Shown here piece by piece: positions 35,798 to 47,500 of a DNA stretch of 64,000 bases (the stretch's first letter is position 1; each line of letters opens with the position of its first letter). This DNA is from Nostoc punctiforme NIES-2108 (lineage in GTDB: Bacteria; Cyanobacteriota; Cyanobacteriia; Cyanobacteriales; Nostocaceae): assembly GCA_003326195.1 (NCBI GenBank), contig LXQE01000148.1, positions 174,703 through 238,702 of the forward strand, given 5' to 3'. The translations under genes and the position numbers were made by a program. A model generated the notes under the pieces. It saw only the letters and a list, made by a program, of their open reading frames with translations, ran no database searches and had not been told where the DNA came from.

Positions 35798-37087
35798 CTA
35801 ACACCATATTTGCTTTTTGATTTTTCTAAAATCTGCCTGAAGATAGATGATCTGATGCGGTGCAAATTCAACCTCAATCCTTTCTAGATCAAAACAGTAA
35901 AAGTTTTCACCGCTAAAGATTGTGATTTTCAACTTACAAATAAAGCTGGGATTAGCAGTGCGAAAATTGTCTACGACGCTTGGAGTGGGCAGTTGTTCTT
36001 CAAATCCACAAGCGGTGCCAAGCTGGGAAACCAGCTGTTGGTAGAATTGACCAGCACTTTCTAGTCCTTGGCGCAGTTTCAACTTCAACCCCTTCCAGCC
36101 TTTGGCAGCTTCATTGAATGTTTGGGAAATATCGTGTATGTCACTGACTTGGGTTTGTATATGTATATTATTAGTGACTGACACAGATTCACGATTTAAC
36201 ACTTCATCCCGACTTAGCCAAGAATCGAAAATCGCATCACGTTCATCATCGGGAGGAACAAACTGATAAACACACTCCCGCTTCCCCCTTGGGCCCAACC
36301 GACCGATGTAAGAGAGTCTCAAATCAATCTTGTCAAGTAATTTTTGGGCGATCACTATGGAAGTGAGTTTTTCTGAGATAGTCACATGAAGATAATTTTT
36401 GATAACATACCGATGCTTTACAGCCAGTGCTTTAAATTCCTGCATTGCCTCGTTAGAAGAACGCAACTGCTCCCCAGGCGTGAGCAACTGCAACAGATTC
36501 AGTTCTTCTAACAACAGCACCGACGACAACATCTGCCCCTTGTTAAAGTCGGGTTTCCAAATCGAATTCTCCCCCGCCTCTAAGAGCCTGTCAAGAAACA
36601 ACTTTTACAATTTATTATCTAGAAAGCTTGCTGAGAAAGCATTTCTGGCTCAAAAGAGGCAAGATTGTTACATGACAAGCTCTAACTGCGCTTTCGTTCG
36701 TTTGGCATCACGAGTTGTCAGAAACTCTCGCCCCGGTGTCAAATAATAGTGCATCCGCAGTTGAAGATACCACCCATCGTCATCTTTCTCGACAAGCTCA
36801 GGGGTAACATCAACTTCATAACGACGGGATAATTCAGCCTTACGCTGCTGATGTCGTTCAGTTTTCGTTTTCGCCCTTTTATCTTGCAGTTTTTTGAGTT
36901 CCGTTTGGGAGAGTTCAACAGAGTTAGCGATCGCTGCATAACCAGCAGTTAATAATGCCCCCGCTTTTTTGACACGTTCGACAATTGTGACTGGCACATT
37001 GTGTTGCCAAACCCAATGCCAGAAGCCGCCAGGATGCTGCAAGTCAAATTCTGTAATGGGGATACCGCAACGTAGGGAGACTTTCAC
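35798..37087 (-). pseudogene. CyRepA1-like plasmid replication protein, decayed
   Basis: Two pieces lie in one frame. The first (37087-36668) contains PGGFWHWVWQHNVPVTIVER followed by VKKAGALLTAGYAAIA, resembling the toprim/DUF3854-like part of cyanobacterial CyRepA1 initiators. It then passes into a helical region. Stops at 36668-36670 and within 36602-36667 separate it from the second piece (36601-35798), which reads SIWKPDFNKGQMLSSVLLLE, RLSYIGRLGPRGKRECVYQF and a C-terminal domain. The helicase part is missing and the total is far below the roughly 1000 residues expected. Recognition rests on remembered family features and should be checked. Confidence 0.6.
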
Positions 37088-37354
37088 CCAAATGCGATTC
37101 GGTACTAGGAGGAAGAAAGCGCGTGTCTCTTCTCTGTAAGGATGCTCGTATTTTATTAATACTGATTTCCGATAACTATGCGGAACTTATAGCCAGTTAA
37201 AGCGGTGATCCTATCTCGTAACTTAGACAGAGCATCTGTTATTGCTTTCTTGATGAAATGGTAAGCCCAAAAGCGATTGCTAGTAGACACCACAGTTTAA
37301 ATATATCTGCAATCGACGTTGAGCAAATGCCAGTGAACCAAAAGAGGTGGAGAA

Positions 37355-37781
37355 ATGAATAAACCACCCCGTAAGCGCCAACAAAGCAACCTCTGCTTTA
37401 TCCAGTGACGACACGCCACCAGATAACCAAGACCTTGAAGGAAACCCAGCTACAGCAACAATTACAGTTAGTGCTGTTGAAGTAACAGAGTTGACCCAAG
37501 AGGAGCAAAGTGATTGCTTGCACTTGGAGAGGAAAGTGGAGCAGGCGTTTTTTGAAGCAGGCAAAGCTTTAATAGAATTACGCGATCGCAGATTGTACCG
37601 CTCCATGCACAAAACCTTTGATGAGTACTGTTTAAACAGGTTTGGCTACAATCGTTCCCGTTCTTACCAGCTAGTTGATGGGGCAGTTGTTGTGGACATT
37701 TTGCCGACAGCAGAGGGGCAAGTTAGACCCATCACAAAGCTTGAACCGTTTGATACTTCAAATAGTGAAGTAGTAATTTAA
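37355..37781 (+). pseudogene. plasmid-type gene, frameshifted and truncated
   Basis: ATG 37355 behind GAGGTGGAG opens MNKPPRKRQQS. One frame over, the reading continues TSALSSDDTPPDNQDLEGNP, then HLERKVEQAFFEAGKALIEL and RRLYRSMHKTFDEYCLNRFG. This is a pattern I associate with cyanobacterial plasmid-borne partition/DUF3102-like proteins. A single-base shift lies near 37385-37395. The C-terminus ends soon after VDILPTAEGQVRPITKLEP. Next to the CyRepA1-like relic it supports a plasmid origin for this block. The spacer 37088-37354 holds no gene. Confidence 0.6.
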
Positions 37782-37961
37782 CTGAGCATCTCAGCATTTC
37801 TTCTGTCTTGGAATAGCATAAAGTTTTTCGGTGAAGACTTGCCAGATAATGTCTAAGCCTTTATGCAACGCCTAAAGTATTAGTTTTTATGTATTGTTAG
37901 TAGATAACAACTACCTTGATTATGGTTGACTATACTTAAGTGCTGCGAGTGGAGGTATACA

Positions 37962-40937
37962 ATGTTGAGTTTGAGTAGATGGAGCGCTTTGTTCAGTATT
38001 GCCATAGTTAGCGTTAGTACTTTCTCTTGGAATTGTGCTAATGCTCAAATTACTTCAGATGGTACTCTGCCTAATAACTCCAGCATCCAAAAAGAAAGTA
38101 ACACCTTCAACATCACCGGAGGAACAAAATCTGGAAGTAACTTATTTCACAGCTTTGGGGAGTTTTCTGTTCCCACTGGCAATACTGCTTTTTTTAGGAA
38201 TGCTGCGGATATTCAGAACATTATTAGTCGGGTGACGGGAAATTCAATATCTAATATTGATGGATTAATTAGAGCTAACAATACAGCCAATTTGTTTTTA
38301 ATTAATCCAAATGGTATTATTTTTGGTCAAAATGCGCGTTTGGATATTGGCGGTTCGTTTTTAGCAAGTACGGCAAGTAGTCTGAAGTTTGCAGATGGTT
38401 TTGAATTTAGCGCTATAAATCCTCAGTCTGCACCTTTGCTAAGTATTAATGTGCCAGTAGGTTTGCAGTATGGGGCAAATCCAGGAAGTATCCTCAATCA
38501 ATCTCAAGCAATTGATGATAATGGAGAGTTTGTTGGTTTGGAAGTCAAACCAGAAAAAACTTTGGCACTGGTGGGCGGTGATGTTGTGATAGAAGGGGGG
38601 TTTCTTGTCGCCCCATCAGGACGGATTGAGTTAGGGAGTGTTGCTGGTAACAGTTTCGTCAGCCTGAAACCAAATGATACTGGCTATACTCTAGGTTATG
38701 AGGGCATTGAGAACTTTAAAGATATTCACCTAACGCAAGAAGCTTTTGTGGCTACCGATGGAAATAGTGGCGGTAGTATTCAAGTGCAGGGTGCTAATGT
38801 AATACTTGCAGACGGGTCGTTAATTTCAGCAGTTACTTTAGGTGAAGGCACAGAAAAAGGTTTGACGGTGAACGCCACTAATAGTGTGCAAGTGATTGGA
38901 GAATCGAATGATAGTTTGTACAGGAGCGCTCTATGGACGCGCTCTGGCCGAAGCGCAACAGCGGCGGCTGGTGATTTAACGATTAATACTCGTAAATTAA
39001 TTGTTCGGGATGGAGCAGAAGTCAGTACTCGTACTTCAGGGATTGGGCAAGGGGGAAAACTATCTATCAATGCCTCAGATTCTGTGGAAGTCTTTGGCAC
39101 TTCAGCTAATGAGGGGTTTTATACTATTTTAGGTACTCTGGCTCTAGGTTCTGGGGCTGGTGGTGACTTAACAATTGCTACAAAACGTTTAGTTGTTAGT
39201 GATGGATCTCAGTTAGGAACTAGTACTTTTGGTCAAGGGCAAGGGGGAAAGTTGACTGTTAATGCCTCGGATTCTGTGGAATCAAATCATACTTCAGGGA
39301 TTGGGGTGATTCCCACTAACTTGTTTACTCAAAGTGCTGGTTCTGGGGCTGCTGGCGACTTAACAGTTACTACAAAACGTTTAATCGTCAGTGATGGAGG
39401 TCGGCTAGGATCTGGTATTTTTGGTAAGGGACAGGGGGGAGAATTAACTGTCAATGCTTCAGAATCTGTGCAAGTAATTGGCACTTCAGTAATCAATGGG
39501 CAAAAGCGTTCTACTTTGTTGGGTAATCAAACTAAAGGTGCTGGGGCTGCTGGTAATTTGATGATTACTACGCAGCAGATAATGGTTAGGGATGAAGCAA
39601 GTATTATAAACGATAGTCTTAGTACTGGGGCTAGTGGCGACTTGGCTATTGCTACGAGGGAGTTGATTGTTCAAAATGGGGGCAGTATCACAACTAGTAG
39701 TATTGGTACAAGCAAGTCAAGCAACTTAACCGTCACTGCTTCAGATTTTGTTGAATTGAAGGGTACAGGCATCCAAAGAAATGGAAGTAATACAATTCCG
39801 AGTGGCTTGTTTACTCGGTCATTTGATACGGGAGATGCTGGGAACTTAAGCATTGAAACCAAACGATTATTTATATCTGATGGTGCAAGAGTATCCAGTT
39901 CTACTTTTCTAGGTAAGGGAGGCAATTTAACTGTATTCGCCCCAGAATTAGTTATGGTGATTGGAACCTCATCTGATAAACAGGTTAACAGTGGTCTGTT
40001 TTCTCAAACAGTTGGTACTGGAGATGCTGGAAATATAAGGATTCAAACAGGACAATTGATTCTTCGGGATCAAGCTGAAGTTACAGTAAGTGCTAACGAC
40101 TTAACCAAAGAATCAATTGTTGACCAAATTACAGCAAGTGTCGCCGACTTAGCTGGGAAACCATTGGGAACCGCAGGTAGTATAGAAATTAAAGCTCGCA
40201 ACATCTTTTTAGAAAATCAGGCGGGTTTTCGCTCGACAACTGTATCAGGTAATGGGGGTAATATTACTCTCCAAGTGCAGGACTTATTACTAATGCGTCG
40301 TGGCAGTGAAATTTCCACTAGTGCAGGCACAGCACAACAGGGTGGAGACGGTGGTAGTATCAATATTAACTCTAAATTTATTGTTGGTATCCCTGAAGAA
40401 AACAGTAACATCAGTGCTAATGCTTTTTCAGGTGCAGGTGGAAATGTCCAAATTAATACTCAAGGTATTTTCGGTATTGAGTCACGCCCAAAACCAACCG
40501 AAAACAGTGACATTACAGCGAGTTCGGAATTGGGAGTCACTGGCGAAGTAACTATCAACAGTCCAGATACTGACCCCAGTCGCGGCTTAATTCAACTACC
40601 CTCTAACCTCGTGGATGCATCCCAACAAATTGCCCAAGGTTGCACGCCCAGAGGAAGACAAAACGCTAGTCGTTTTATCGCTACAGGACGCGGTGGATTA
40701 CCCCAAAGCCCTAATGAACCGTTGCGAGAACGAGCAGTGATTACTGGTTGGGTAGATTTGCCCGAACAAGTAACACACGGAGTCACGGATAAATCATCTA
40801 CTGCATCTATGACCAAATCTAGCGATCCGATTGTGGAGGCTCAAGGATGGATTGTCGATGCTAATGGTCATGTTATGCTTGTGGCTCAATCTGTGCAAAG
40901 TTCTTCTATTCCTTCTGCCATATCCTGTAGTCAATGA
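37962..40937 (+). CDS. filamentous haemagglutinin-like exoprotein (TpsA type)
   Basis: About 991 residues from ATG 37962, which starts a signal peptide (ALFSIAIVSVSTFSWNCANA). The haemagglutination-activity (TPS) domain follows at about residues 30-150, with FFRNAADIQNIISRVTGNSI and NANLFLINPNGIIFGQNARLD-type segments. Then comes a long beta-helix of repeats such as GDLTVTTKRLIVSDG...LTVNASESV. The C-terminal region (SNLVDASQQIAQGCTP, then RERAVITGWVDLPEQV) is typical of cyanobacterial members. It is secreted by an outer-membrane TpsB partner, which is absent here. The product is an adhesin or surface protein. A palindromic repeat is read in frame near 38921-38960. Confidence 0.9.
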   Translation: MLSLSRWSALFSIAIVSVSTFSWNCANAQITSDGTLPNNSSIQKESNTFNITGGTKSGSNLFHSFGEFSVPTGNTAFFRNAADIQNIISRVTGNSISNIDGLIRANNTANLFLINPNGIIFGQNARLDIGGSFLASTASSLKFADGFEFSAINPQSAPLLSINVPVGLQYGANPGSILNQSQAIDDNGEFVGLEVKPEKTLALVGGDVVIEGGFLVAPSGRIELGSVAGNSFVSLKPNDTGYTLGYEGIENFKDIHLTQEAFVATDGNSGGSIQVQGANVILADGSLISAVTLGEGTEKGLTVNATNSVQVIGESNDSLYRSALWTRSGRSATAAAGDLTINTRKLIVRDGAEVSTRTSGIGQGGKLSINASDSVEVFGTSANEGFYTILGTLALGSGAGGDLTIATKRLVVSDGSQLGTSTFGQGQGGKLTVNASDSVESNHTSGIGVIPTNLFTQSAGSGAAGDLTVTTKRLIVSDGGRLGSGIFGKGQGGELTVNASESVQVIGTSVINGQKRSTLLGNQTKGAGAAGNLMITTQQIMVRDEASIINDSLSTGASGDLAIATRELIVQNGGSITTSSIGTSKSSNLTVTASDFVELKGTGIQRNGSNTIPSGLFTRSFDTGDAGNLSIETKRLFISDGARVSSSTFLGKGGNLTVFAPELVMVIGTSSDKQVNSGLFSQTVGTGDAGNIRIQTGQLILRDQAEVTVSANDLTKESIVDQITASVADLAGKPLGTAGSIEIKARNIFLENQAGFRSTTVSGNGGNITLQVQDLLLMRRGSEISTSAGTAQQGGDGGSININSKFIVGIPEENSNISANAFSGAGGNVQINTQGIFGIESRPKPTENSDITASSELGVTGEVTINSPDTDPSRGLIQLPSNLVDASQQIAQGCTPRGRQNASRFIATGRGGLPQSPNEPLRERAVITGWVDLPEQVTHGVTDKSSTASMTKSSDPIVEAQGWIVDANGHVMLVAQSVQSSSIPSAISCSQ

Positions 40938-40980
40938 TATCAAGTTCGGTAAATCCCTTACGATCAGTTGCACGGTGAGG

Positions 40981-41238
40981 ATGTGGGATGGAGAGTACAC
41001 CATTGGCTTGCAACACCTGAAGTCCTTCAACTATCTACCCCAGGAATGTCAGCAGATGCAGTTAATCAGTGATGCCTACGGCGGGCTACGCCTACGCATT
41101 ACACGAATATATTCCGATTCGCTGGAGGAGACAGTCAAAAGTCTGTTGCAGTTATTGGAGAAGGTAAATCGGCCTTATCTTACTGTTGTAGAAGAGAAAT
41201 TGCTGAGTGTTCTGGAGTTGGAATACGAGAGAAGATAA
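40981..41238 (+). CDS. hypothetical protein
   Basis: An 85-codon frame: MWDGEYTIGLQHLKSFNYLP ... ISDAYGGLRLRITRIYSDSL ... YLTVVEEKLLSVLELEYERR. The middle (DAYGGLRLRITR) is encoded by the Nostoc palindromic repeat at 41071-41100. The ends look protein-like and helical. I do not recognise it. It may be a gene fragment extended by the repeat. The remaining spacer 41239-41534 shows nothing. Confidence 0.3.
   Translation: MWDGEYTIGLQHLKSFNYLPQECQQMQLISDAYGGLRLRITRIYSDSLEETVKSLLQLLEKVNRPYLTVVEEKLLSVLELEYERR
41071..41100. repeat. Nostoc-type short palindromic repeat
   Basis: This is a GATGCCTACGGCGGGCTACG unit followed by CCTACGC, the same family as 5351-5381. Here it lies in the hypothetical frame 40981-41238. 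Confidence 0.7.
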
Positions 41239-41534
41239 CCTCTAAACAATTTTGGCAATTTGGCATCCAATGTCTTCAAGTTGCAGTTTCAATGGAGATA
41301 TCAACACAACGGGACAGTGAAGAAGCTGTACGAGGGATAAAGCAAAGCTTTCCGCTTCTGATGTCCCGTGCTATGCCAGTTGTCAAATGAGTGCTGTAGA
41401 ATGGCTCTACATAATTGATACAGCGCTCAACAGAGTTCAGTTCCCACTCTACAACTGGCTAGAAATGAACAAAACCAAATAGGATTTTAGAAGATGAAAA
41501 ATGTAGATAGCTGGATTGCTGTATAGTTTGGGTT

Positions 41535-44500
41535 ATGCCAGATTATCCTCTTAAGAGTTGCTCTATGATTGCTCTACCTGGTATTGCTATCCAAAACAAA
41601 ATATACGAAAGTTCTAATTCTCTAGTTTATCGGGGCATCAGAGACGATGGAGTAGGGATCGTCGTAAAAATGCTAAAGCTTGATTATCCCTCACCTCAAG
41701 AACTAACCCGTTACAGACAGGAATATAAAATTATCCGTTCCCTCACAGTGGAAGGAGTAGTGAAGGCATACAGCCAGCTAGACTATCAACGCACTTTGGT
41801 AATTCTATTAGAAGATTTTGGGGCAGAGTCCTTAGAGCAATGGATGCACAAGCGTCCAGATATATTCTGCCCGATGCCTTTATCGACTTTTCTAGGTTTT
41901 GCGATCGCCCTCACCGAGATTCTAGGCAGAATCCATGCAGCCAGTGTCATTCATAAAGATATCAACCCTGGAAATATAGTTCTCAATCTGGATACCGGTG
42001 TTGTCAAAATTATTGACTTTGGAATTGCCACCCAATTTAACCACACGAATCCGACTTTCAAAAGTCCTCATGTTTTAGAAGGGACACTGGCATACCTATC
42101 TCCAGAGCAAACCGGGCGGATGAACCGTTTACTCGATTACCGCAGCGATTTTTACTCCCTTGGTGTGACATTTTACGAACTGCTCACCGGACAACTACCA
42201 TTTCCCACCACAGACGTGCTGGAGCTAGTCCATTGTCATATTGCCAAACATCCTATTCCGCCTAATGAAATAAATACAACGATTCCCAAGCCAGTTTCAG
42301 ATATCATTCTCAAACTGATGGCGAAAAATGCTGAAAATCGCTATCAAAGTGCCTGGGGCATCAAAGCAGATTTAGAAATCTGTGCTGAACAATTATCAGA
42401 AATCGGTCAAATTTCTAGCATTCAACTGGCGCTTCAAGACGTTTCGGGTCAGTTTCAAATTCCCCAAAAACTGTATGGACGGGACAAGGAAGTTGCAATG
42501 TTACTGGCGGCGTTTGTTCGCGTAGCGTGTCCGGAGGACAATCGCATTGCTTCTTTACCAAACAATTCAGAAACAACTTCACAAAGTGAACAAAGAGGCG
42601 AACCAAAATTCCAAGTCGAAATGATGTTGGTATCTGGCTATGCTGGCATTGGTAAATCTGCGTTAGTGCAAGAAATCTATAAACCAATTACCCAAAAGCG
42701 CGGATATTTTATCTCTGGTAAATTCGATCAATTTCAGCGCAATATTCCCTACAGCGCGATCGCAGATGCTCTGCAAAAATTGGTGCAGCAATTGCTCAGT
42801 GAACCAGACGAACAAGTGCAACAGTGGCGATCGCGACTTCTAACCGCTTTGGGAAACAACGGACAAATCATCATTGATGTGATCCCGGAAGTTGAATTAA
42901 TTATCGGCAAGCAGTCAGCTGTACCGGAAATTGGAGCAACTGAAGCTCAAAATCGCTTTCACAGAATCTTTAGGCAGTTTGTGCGGGTGTTTTGTTCAGA
43001 ATCACATCCCCTGGTGATATTCTTAGATGACTTGCAATGGATAGACTCAGCAACGCTGAATTTAATTGAGTTGATGCTGCTGGATGAGCAAGCCCAATCA
43101 CTATTTTTGATTGGAGCTTATCGAGATAACGAAGTAAATCCAACGCATCCATTAGTATTAATGCTAGAGAGACTGCGAAAACAAGGGGCAGTGCTTCAGG
43201 AAATTATCTTAGCACCCTTAACGCTCTTGCCGTTGAATCAGTTAATTGCCGAGACGCTGCATCGGAATACAGACATCGTTCGTCCCTTAGCTGAGTTAGT
43301 TTTGCGTAAAACTGAGGGCAATCCGTTCTTTGTCAGTGAATTTTTGAGAATGCTGCATAGTGAAAATTTATTGACCTTTGATGCACAATACTTAAGCTGG
43401 CAGTGGAACATAGCTCAGATCCAAGCCCAAAATATCACTGATAATGTTGTGGATTTGATGCTTCACAAGTTGATGAAACTGCCAGAAAATACACAGCAAA
43501 TTCTCCGGTTAGCTGCTTGCATCGGCGCTGAATTTAATTTAGATACTCTATCGATTGTTTGTGATCAACCACCTGAAACGATTTTTCAAGATTTACTAAC
43601 AGCCATACAAGTTGGATTAATTCAACCGCTATCTGAATTAGATGAAAACTTGTTAATTCAAGAGTATAAGTTCTTGCACGATCGCGTGCAGCAAGCCTCA
43701 TACACCTTAATCGATGAGTCGCAAAAACAAATTGTTCATTTACAAATTGGTCGCAATCTCCTCGGAAAAACTTTGCCAGAGAGACTCTCAGACCGACTGT
43801 TTGAAATTGTCGATCATCTTAATCATGGAATTGAGCTTGTCACAGATCAACTAGAACGCAATGAAATTGCTAGATTAAATTTAATCACAGGACAGAAAGC
43901 AAAAGCTGCGATCGCCTATAGTATGGCGAAAAAATATTTAGCTATATCAAGAGTTTGGCTAGCAGCTTCTAGCTGGCAAACAAACTATGACTTGACATTA
44001 GATTTATATTTAGAAACAACAGAAGTCGCGTATTTGTGTGGCGATTTTGAGCAGGTAGAATCCTGGGCAGCGATCGTTTTACAAGAAAGTCAGACAGTTC
44101 TTGATCCCGTAAAAATCTATGACATAAAAATTCAAACTTACATCGCGCAGAACCATCTCTTAAAAGCGATAAATACAGCATTGCACGTTTTACAGCAATT
44201 GGGAATTAGGTTTCCCGAACAGCCAAACCAGTTGGATATTCAGCTTGAAATAGACGCGATCGCATCACTCTTTAGCGAGATGCCGATTGAAAGGTTGAGT
44301 AATTTGCCCCAAATGGTCGAACCAAACAAGTTAGAAGCAATGAAAATCCTATCAAGGATAACAACCATTGCCCAAGTTGCGGCTCCTAATTTGATGCCTC
44401 TATTTGCGTCTAAACAAGTCAGCTTGTCAATTCAGTATGGAAATGCGTCTACGTCTCCTGTTGCCTATGCAAACTTTGGGTTAATTCTCTGTGGGATGGT

Positions 44501-47500
44501 TGGAAACATCGAGTCTGGTTACAGGTTTGGGCAGCTTGCCCTAAGACTTTTGTCACAGCCATATACCCATGCAATCAAATCTCGGACTGTAACAATTGTA
44601 AGTAGCTTTATTATCCCTTGGAAGAAACATGTCAGGGAAACCTTGCCACAATTCCTAGAAGGCTATCAAAGTGGGCTTGAAACTGGAGATTTAGAGTTTG
44701 CTGCCTATTGCGCTCATTGTTATTGCTTTCACTCCTTTGCTGTCGGAAAAGAACTCGTGGAACTTGAACGTAAAATGACAAAACATGGTGAAGCAATCCG
44801 TCAAATTAAACAAGAAATAGCACTTACCTGGAATCAGGTATATCAGCAGTCTATCTTGAATTTAATCGGACGCTCAGTTAATCCATGCCGTCTAATTGGA
44901 GAAGTATACAATGAGGAAAGCAAACTGCCACAGCATGAAATAGCAAATGATGGATTTGCAATCTTCAATGTACATCTTAATAAGCTTTCCCTATGCTATT
45001 TATTTTATGAGTATAATCAGGCACTTCATAACTCAGATATAGCAGAAAATTATTTACTTCAGATGACAGCTACCTTTGCTAAGGTTTTATACTATTTTTA
45101 TGATTCTCTGACTAGACTTGCAATATATCCTGAAAGCTGCGCTCAAGCACAGCCAGAAATCCTCAAAAAAGTTGCGGCTCATCAAAAAGAAATGAAACAC
45201 TGGGCACAGTATGCTCCGATGAATCATTTGCATAAGTATTATCTAATTGAGGCAGAGAAAGCGCGAGTTTTAGGGCAGTTATTTGACGCAGAAGAGTTCT
45301 ACGAACAAGCAATTCTTGGTGCTAGAGACAATGAGTACATTCAAGAAGAAGCCTTAGCCTACGAATTAGCTGCCAAATTTTACCTATCTCGTGGTCGGGA
45401 AAAGTTTGCCCAAACCTACATAAAAGAAGCTCACTACTGCTATGAGCGGTGGGGAGCAATTGCGAAAGTAAGAGATTTAGAAACTCGCTATCCACAGCTA
45501 TTTCCTCAATCGTCGGATGCGGCTTCGCCAAACCCTAAAACTTCTGTCACCACCTCCAATCACTCACCCATTGCTTTCGATTTAGCTGCGGTGATGAAAG
45601 CGTCACAAGCAATTTTGAGTGAAATTGAACTGGATAAGTTACTCAGTTCTTTAATGAAGATTTTAATCGAAAATGCTGGCGCACAAACAGGATTTTTGAT
45701 TTTAGAGAACTCAGGGGAATGGGTGATTAAAGCGTCTGGTGAACTTAATGAAGGTGAGAATATATATGCTACACAAGTATTGCAATCTATCCCTATTAGA
45801 AATCATCTACCTGAATCAATTATTAATTATGTTATTCGTACTCATGAATGTGTAATCTTAAGTGACGCTACTCGTGAAAGTAATTTTATCAATGAGCCAT
45901 ATATTCAACACTATCAGCCTCAATCCATTTTGTGTTTACCACTGCTGAATCAAAATCGGCTTGTTGGTGTATTATATCTGGAAAATCGGTTAGCTGCTGG
46001 GGCATTTACAGCAGAGCGAACGCAGGTCTTAAATCTGTTATCATCCCAGGCAGCGATCGCAATCGAAAATGCCACACTCTATGCAAAGCTTCGGGCAAGC
46101 GAAAGCAGGATGACTCAATTTCTAGAAGCAGTTCCGGTGGGCATTGGCATCGTCAATGCAGAGGGTTGCCCTTATTACGCCAATCAACGTGGCATTCAAC
46201 TCATGGGTAAAGGGATTGATCCTGCTGTGCCGGCGGAGCAAATCTCAGAGGCTTATCAATTTTATGTGACGGGAACGGATCAAATCTATCCCACTGAAAA
46301 AATGCCAGTTATCCGGGCGTTGAGCGGCGAATGCACCACCGTTGATGACGTAGAAATTCGCCAAAATACCGCCACCATTCCCATTGAGGTATGGGGCACT
46401 CCAGTCTTTGACGAACAGGGCATGGTAGCTTATGCGATTGTAGCCTTTCAAGATATCACTGAGCGCAAACAAGCAGAGAAACTTCTAGCCGACTACAACC
46501 AAACGTTAGAACAGCAAATTACTGAGCGGACTTTGCTCCTTTCCCAGGAGATTGAAGAGCGCCAACGAGTGGAGAATGCCTTGCGACAAAGTGAAGAGCA
46601 ACGCAGGCTGACGATGGACTTCACGCACATCGGTAGTTGCAACTGGAATATCACGGAGAACAAAATAGATTGGAACGACAATTATGCTCGATTGCTGGGG
46701 TTAGTTCCCGGTGAGGTTGAGAGCAGCTATCAGGCATGGCGCGATCGCGTTTATCCAGAAGACATTTATCGGGTTGAGCAAGCTGTTACAACAGCTCTAG
46801 CAACTCATACTGATTTTGAAGCTGAATATCGAGTCATTCATCCAGATGGCAGTATTCATTGGCTGGTAGGTCGAGGTCGAGGAATTTATGACACAGCTGG
46901 ACAGCCTGTGCGGATGCTAGGAATAATTCTTGACATTAGCGAACAGCGAAACGCTGCACTGCGCGAACGCAAACGCGCCCAGCAAGCTTCTATTCTGGAA
47001 GAACGCAACCGGATGGCGCGAGAAATTCATGATACACTGGCTCAATCCTTCACGGGTATTTTACTTCAGGTTGGAGCAGCAACACAAGTGCTGGCGGATG
47101 ACCCGGAAGCAACCCAAGTACATCTGGAAATGATTGAGGAACTAGCACGCGCTGGGCTAACAGGGGCACGGCGATCCGTATCAGCACTCCGTCCGCAGCT
47201 ACTAGAAGAAGGTAATTTAGAGAGTGCCCTGCATCGTATAGTGGCTCAAATGCGATCAACGACCGACACAGCCCTGATTTGCCAAACTCAGGGTACAGCC
47301 TATTCCTTACCAACCGAAGTGGAGAATAACTTACTTAGAATTGGGCAGGAAGCATTAACCAATGCGATTAAATACGCAAGTGCTGGCGAAATTAGGGTTG
47401 AGTTAGTGTACAACGAAACACAGTTTATCTTACAGATTAAAGACGATGGCAGGGGTTTTGGAGTGGGTAGCATTCCTTTGAGCGGTGGGTTCGGCTTATT

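Noticed and set aside
36399..36746. 115-codon + strand frame over the replication relic
   Set aside because: It is antisense to a frame with clear protein character and has no motif of its own.
45932..46210. 92-codon + strand frame inside the hybrid kinase
   Set aside because: It is an alternative frame of the GAF/PAS region.
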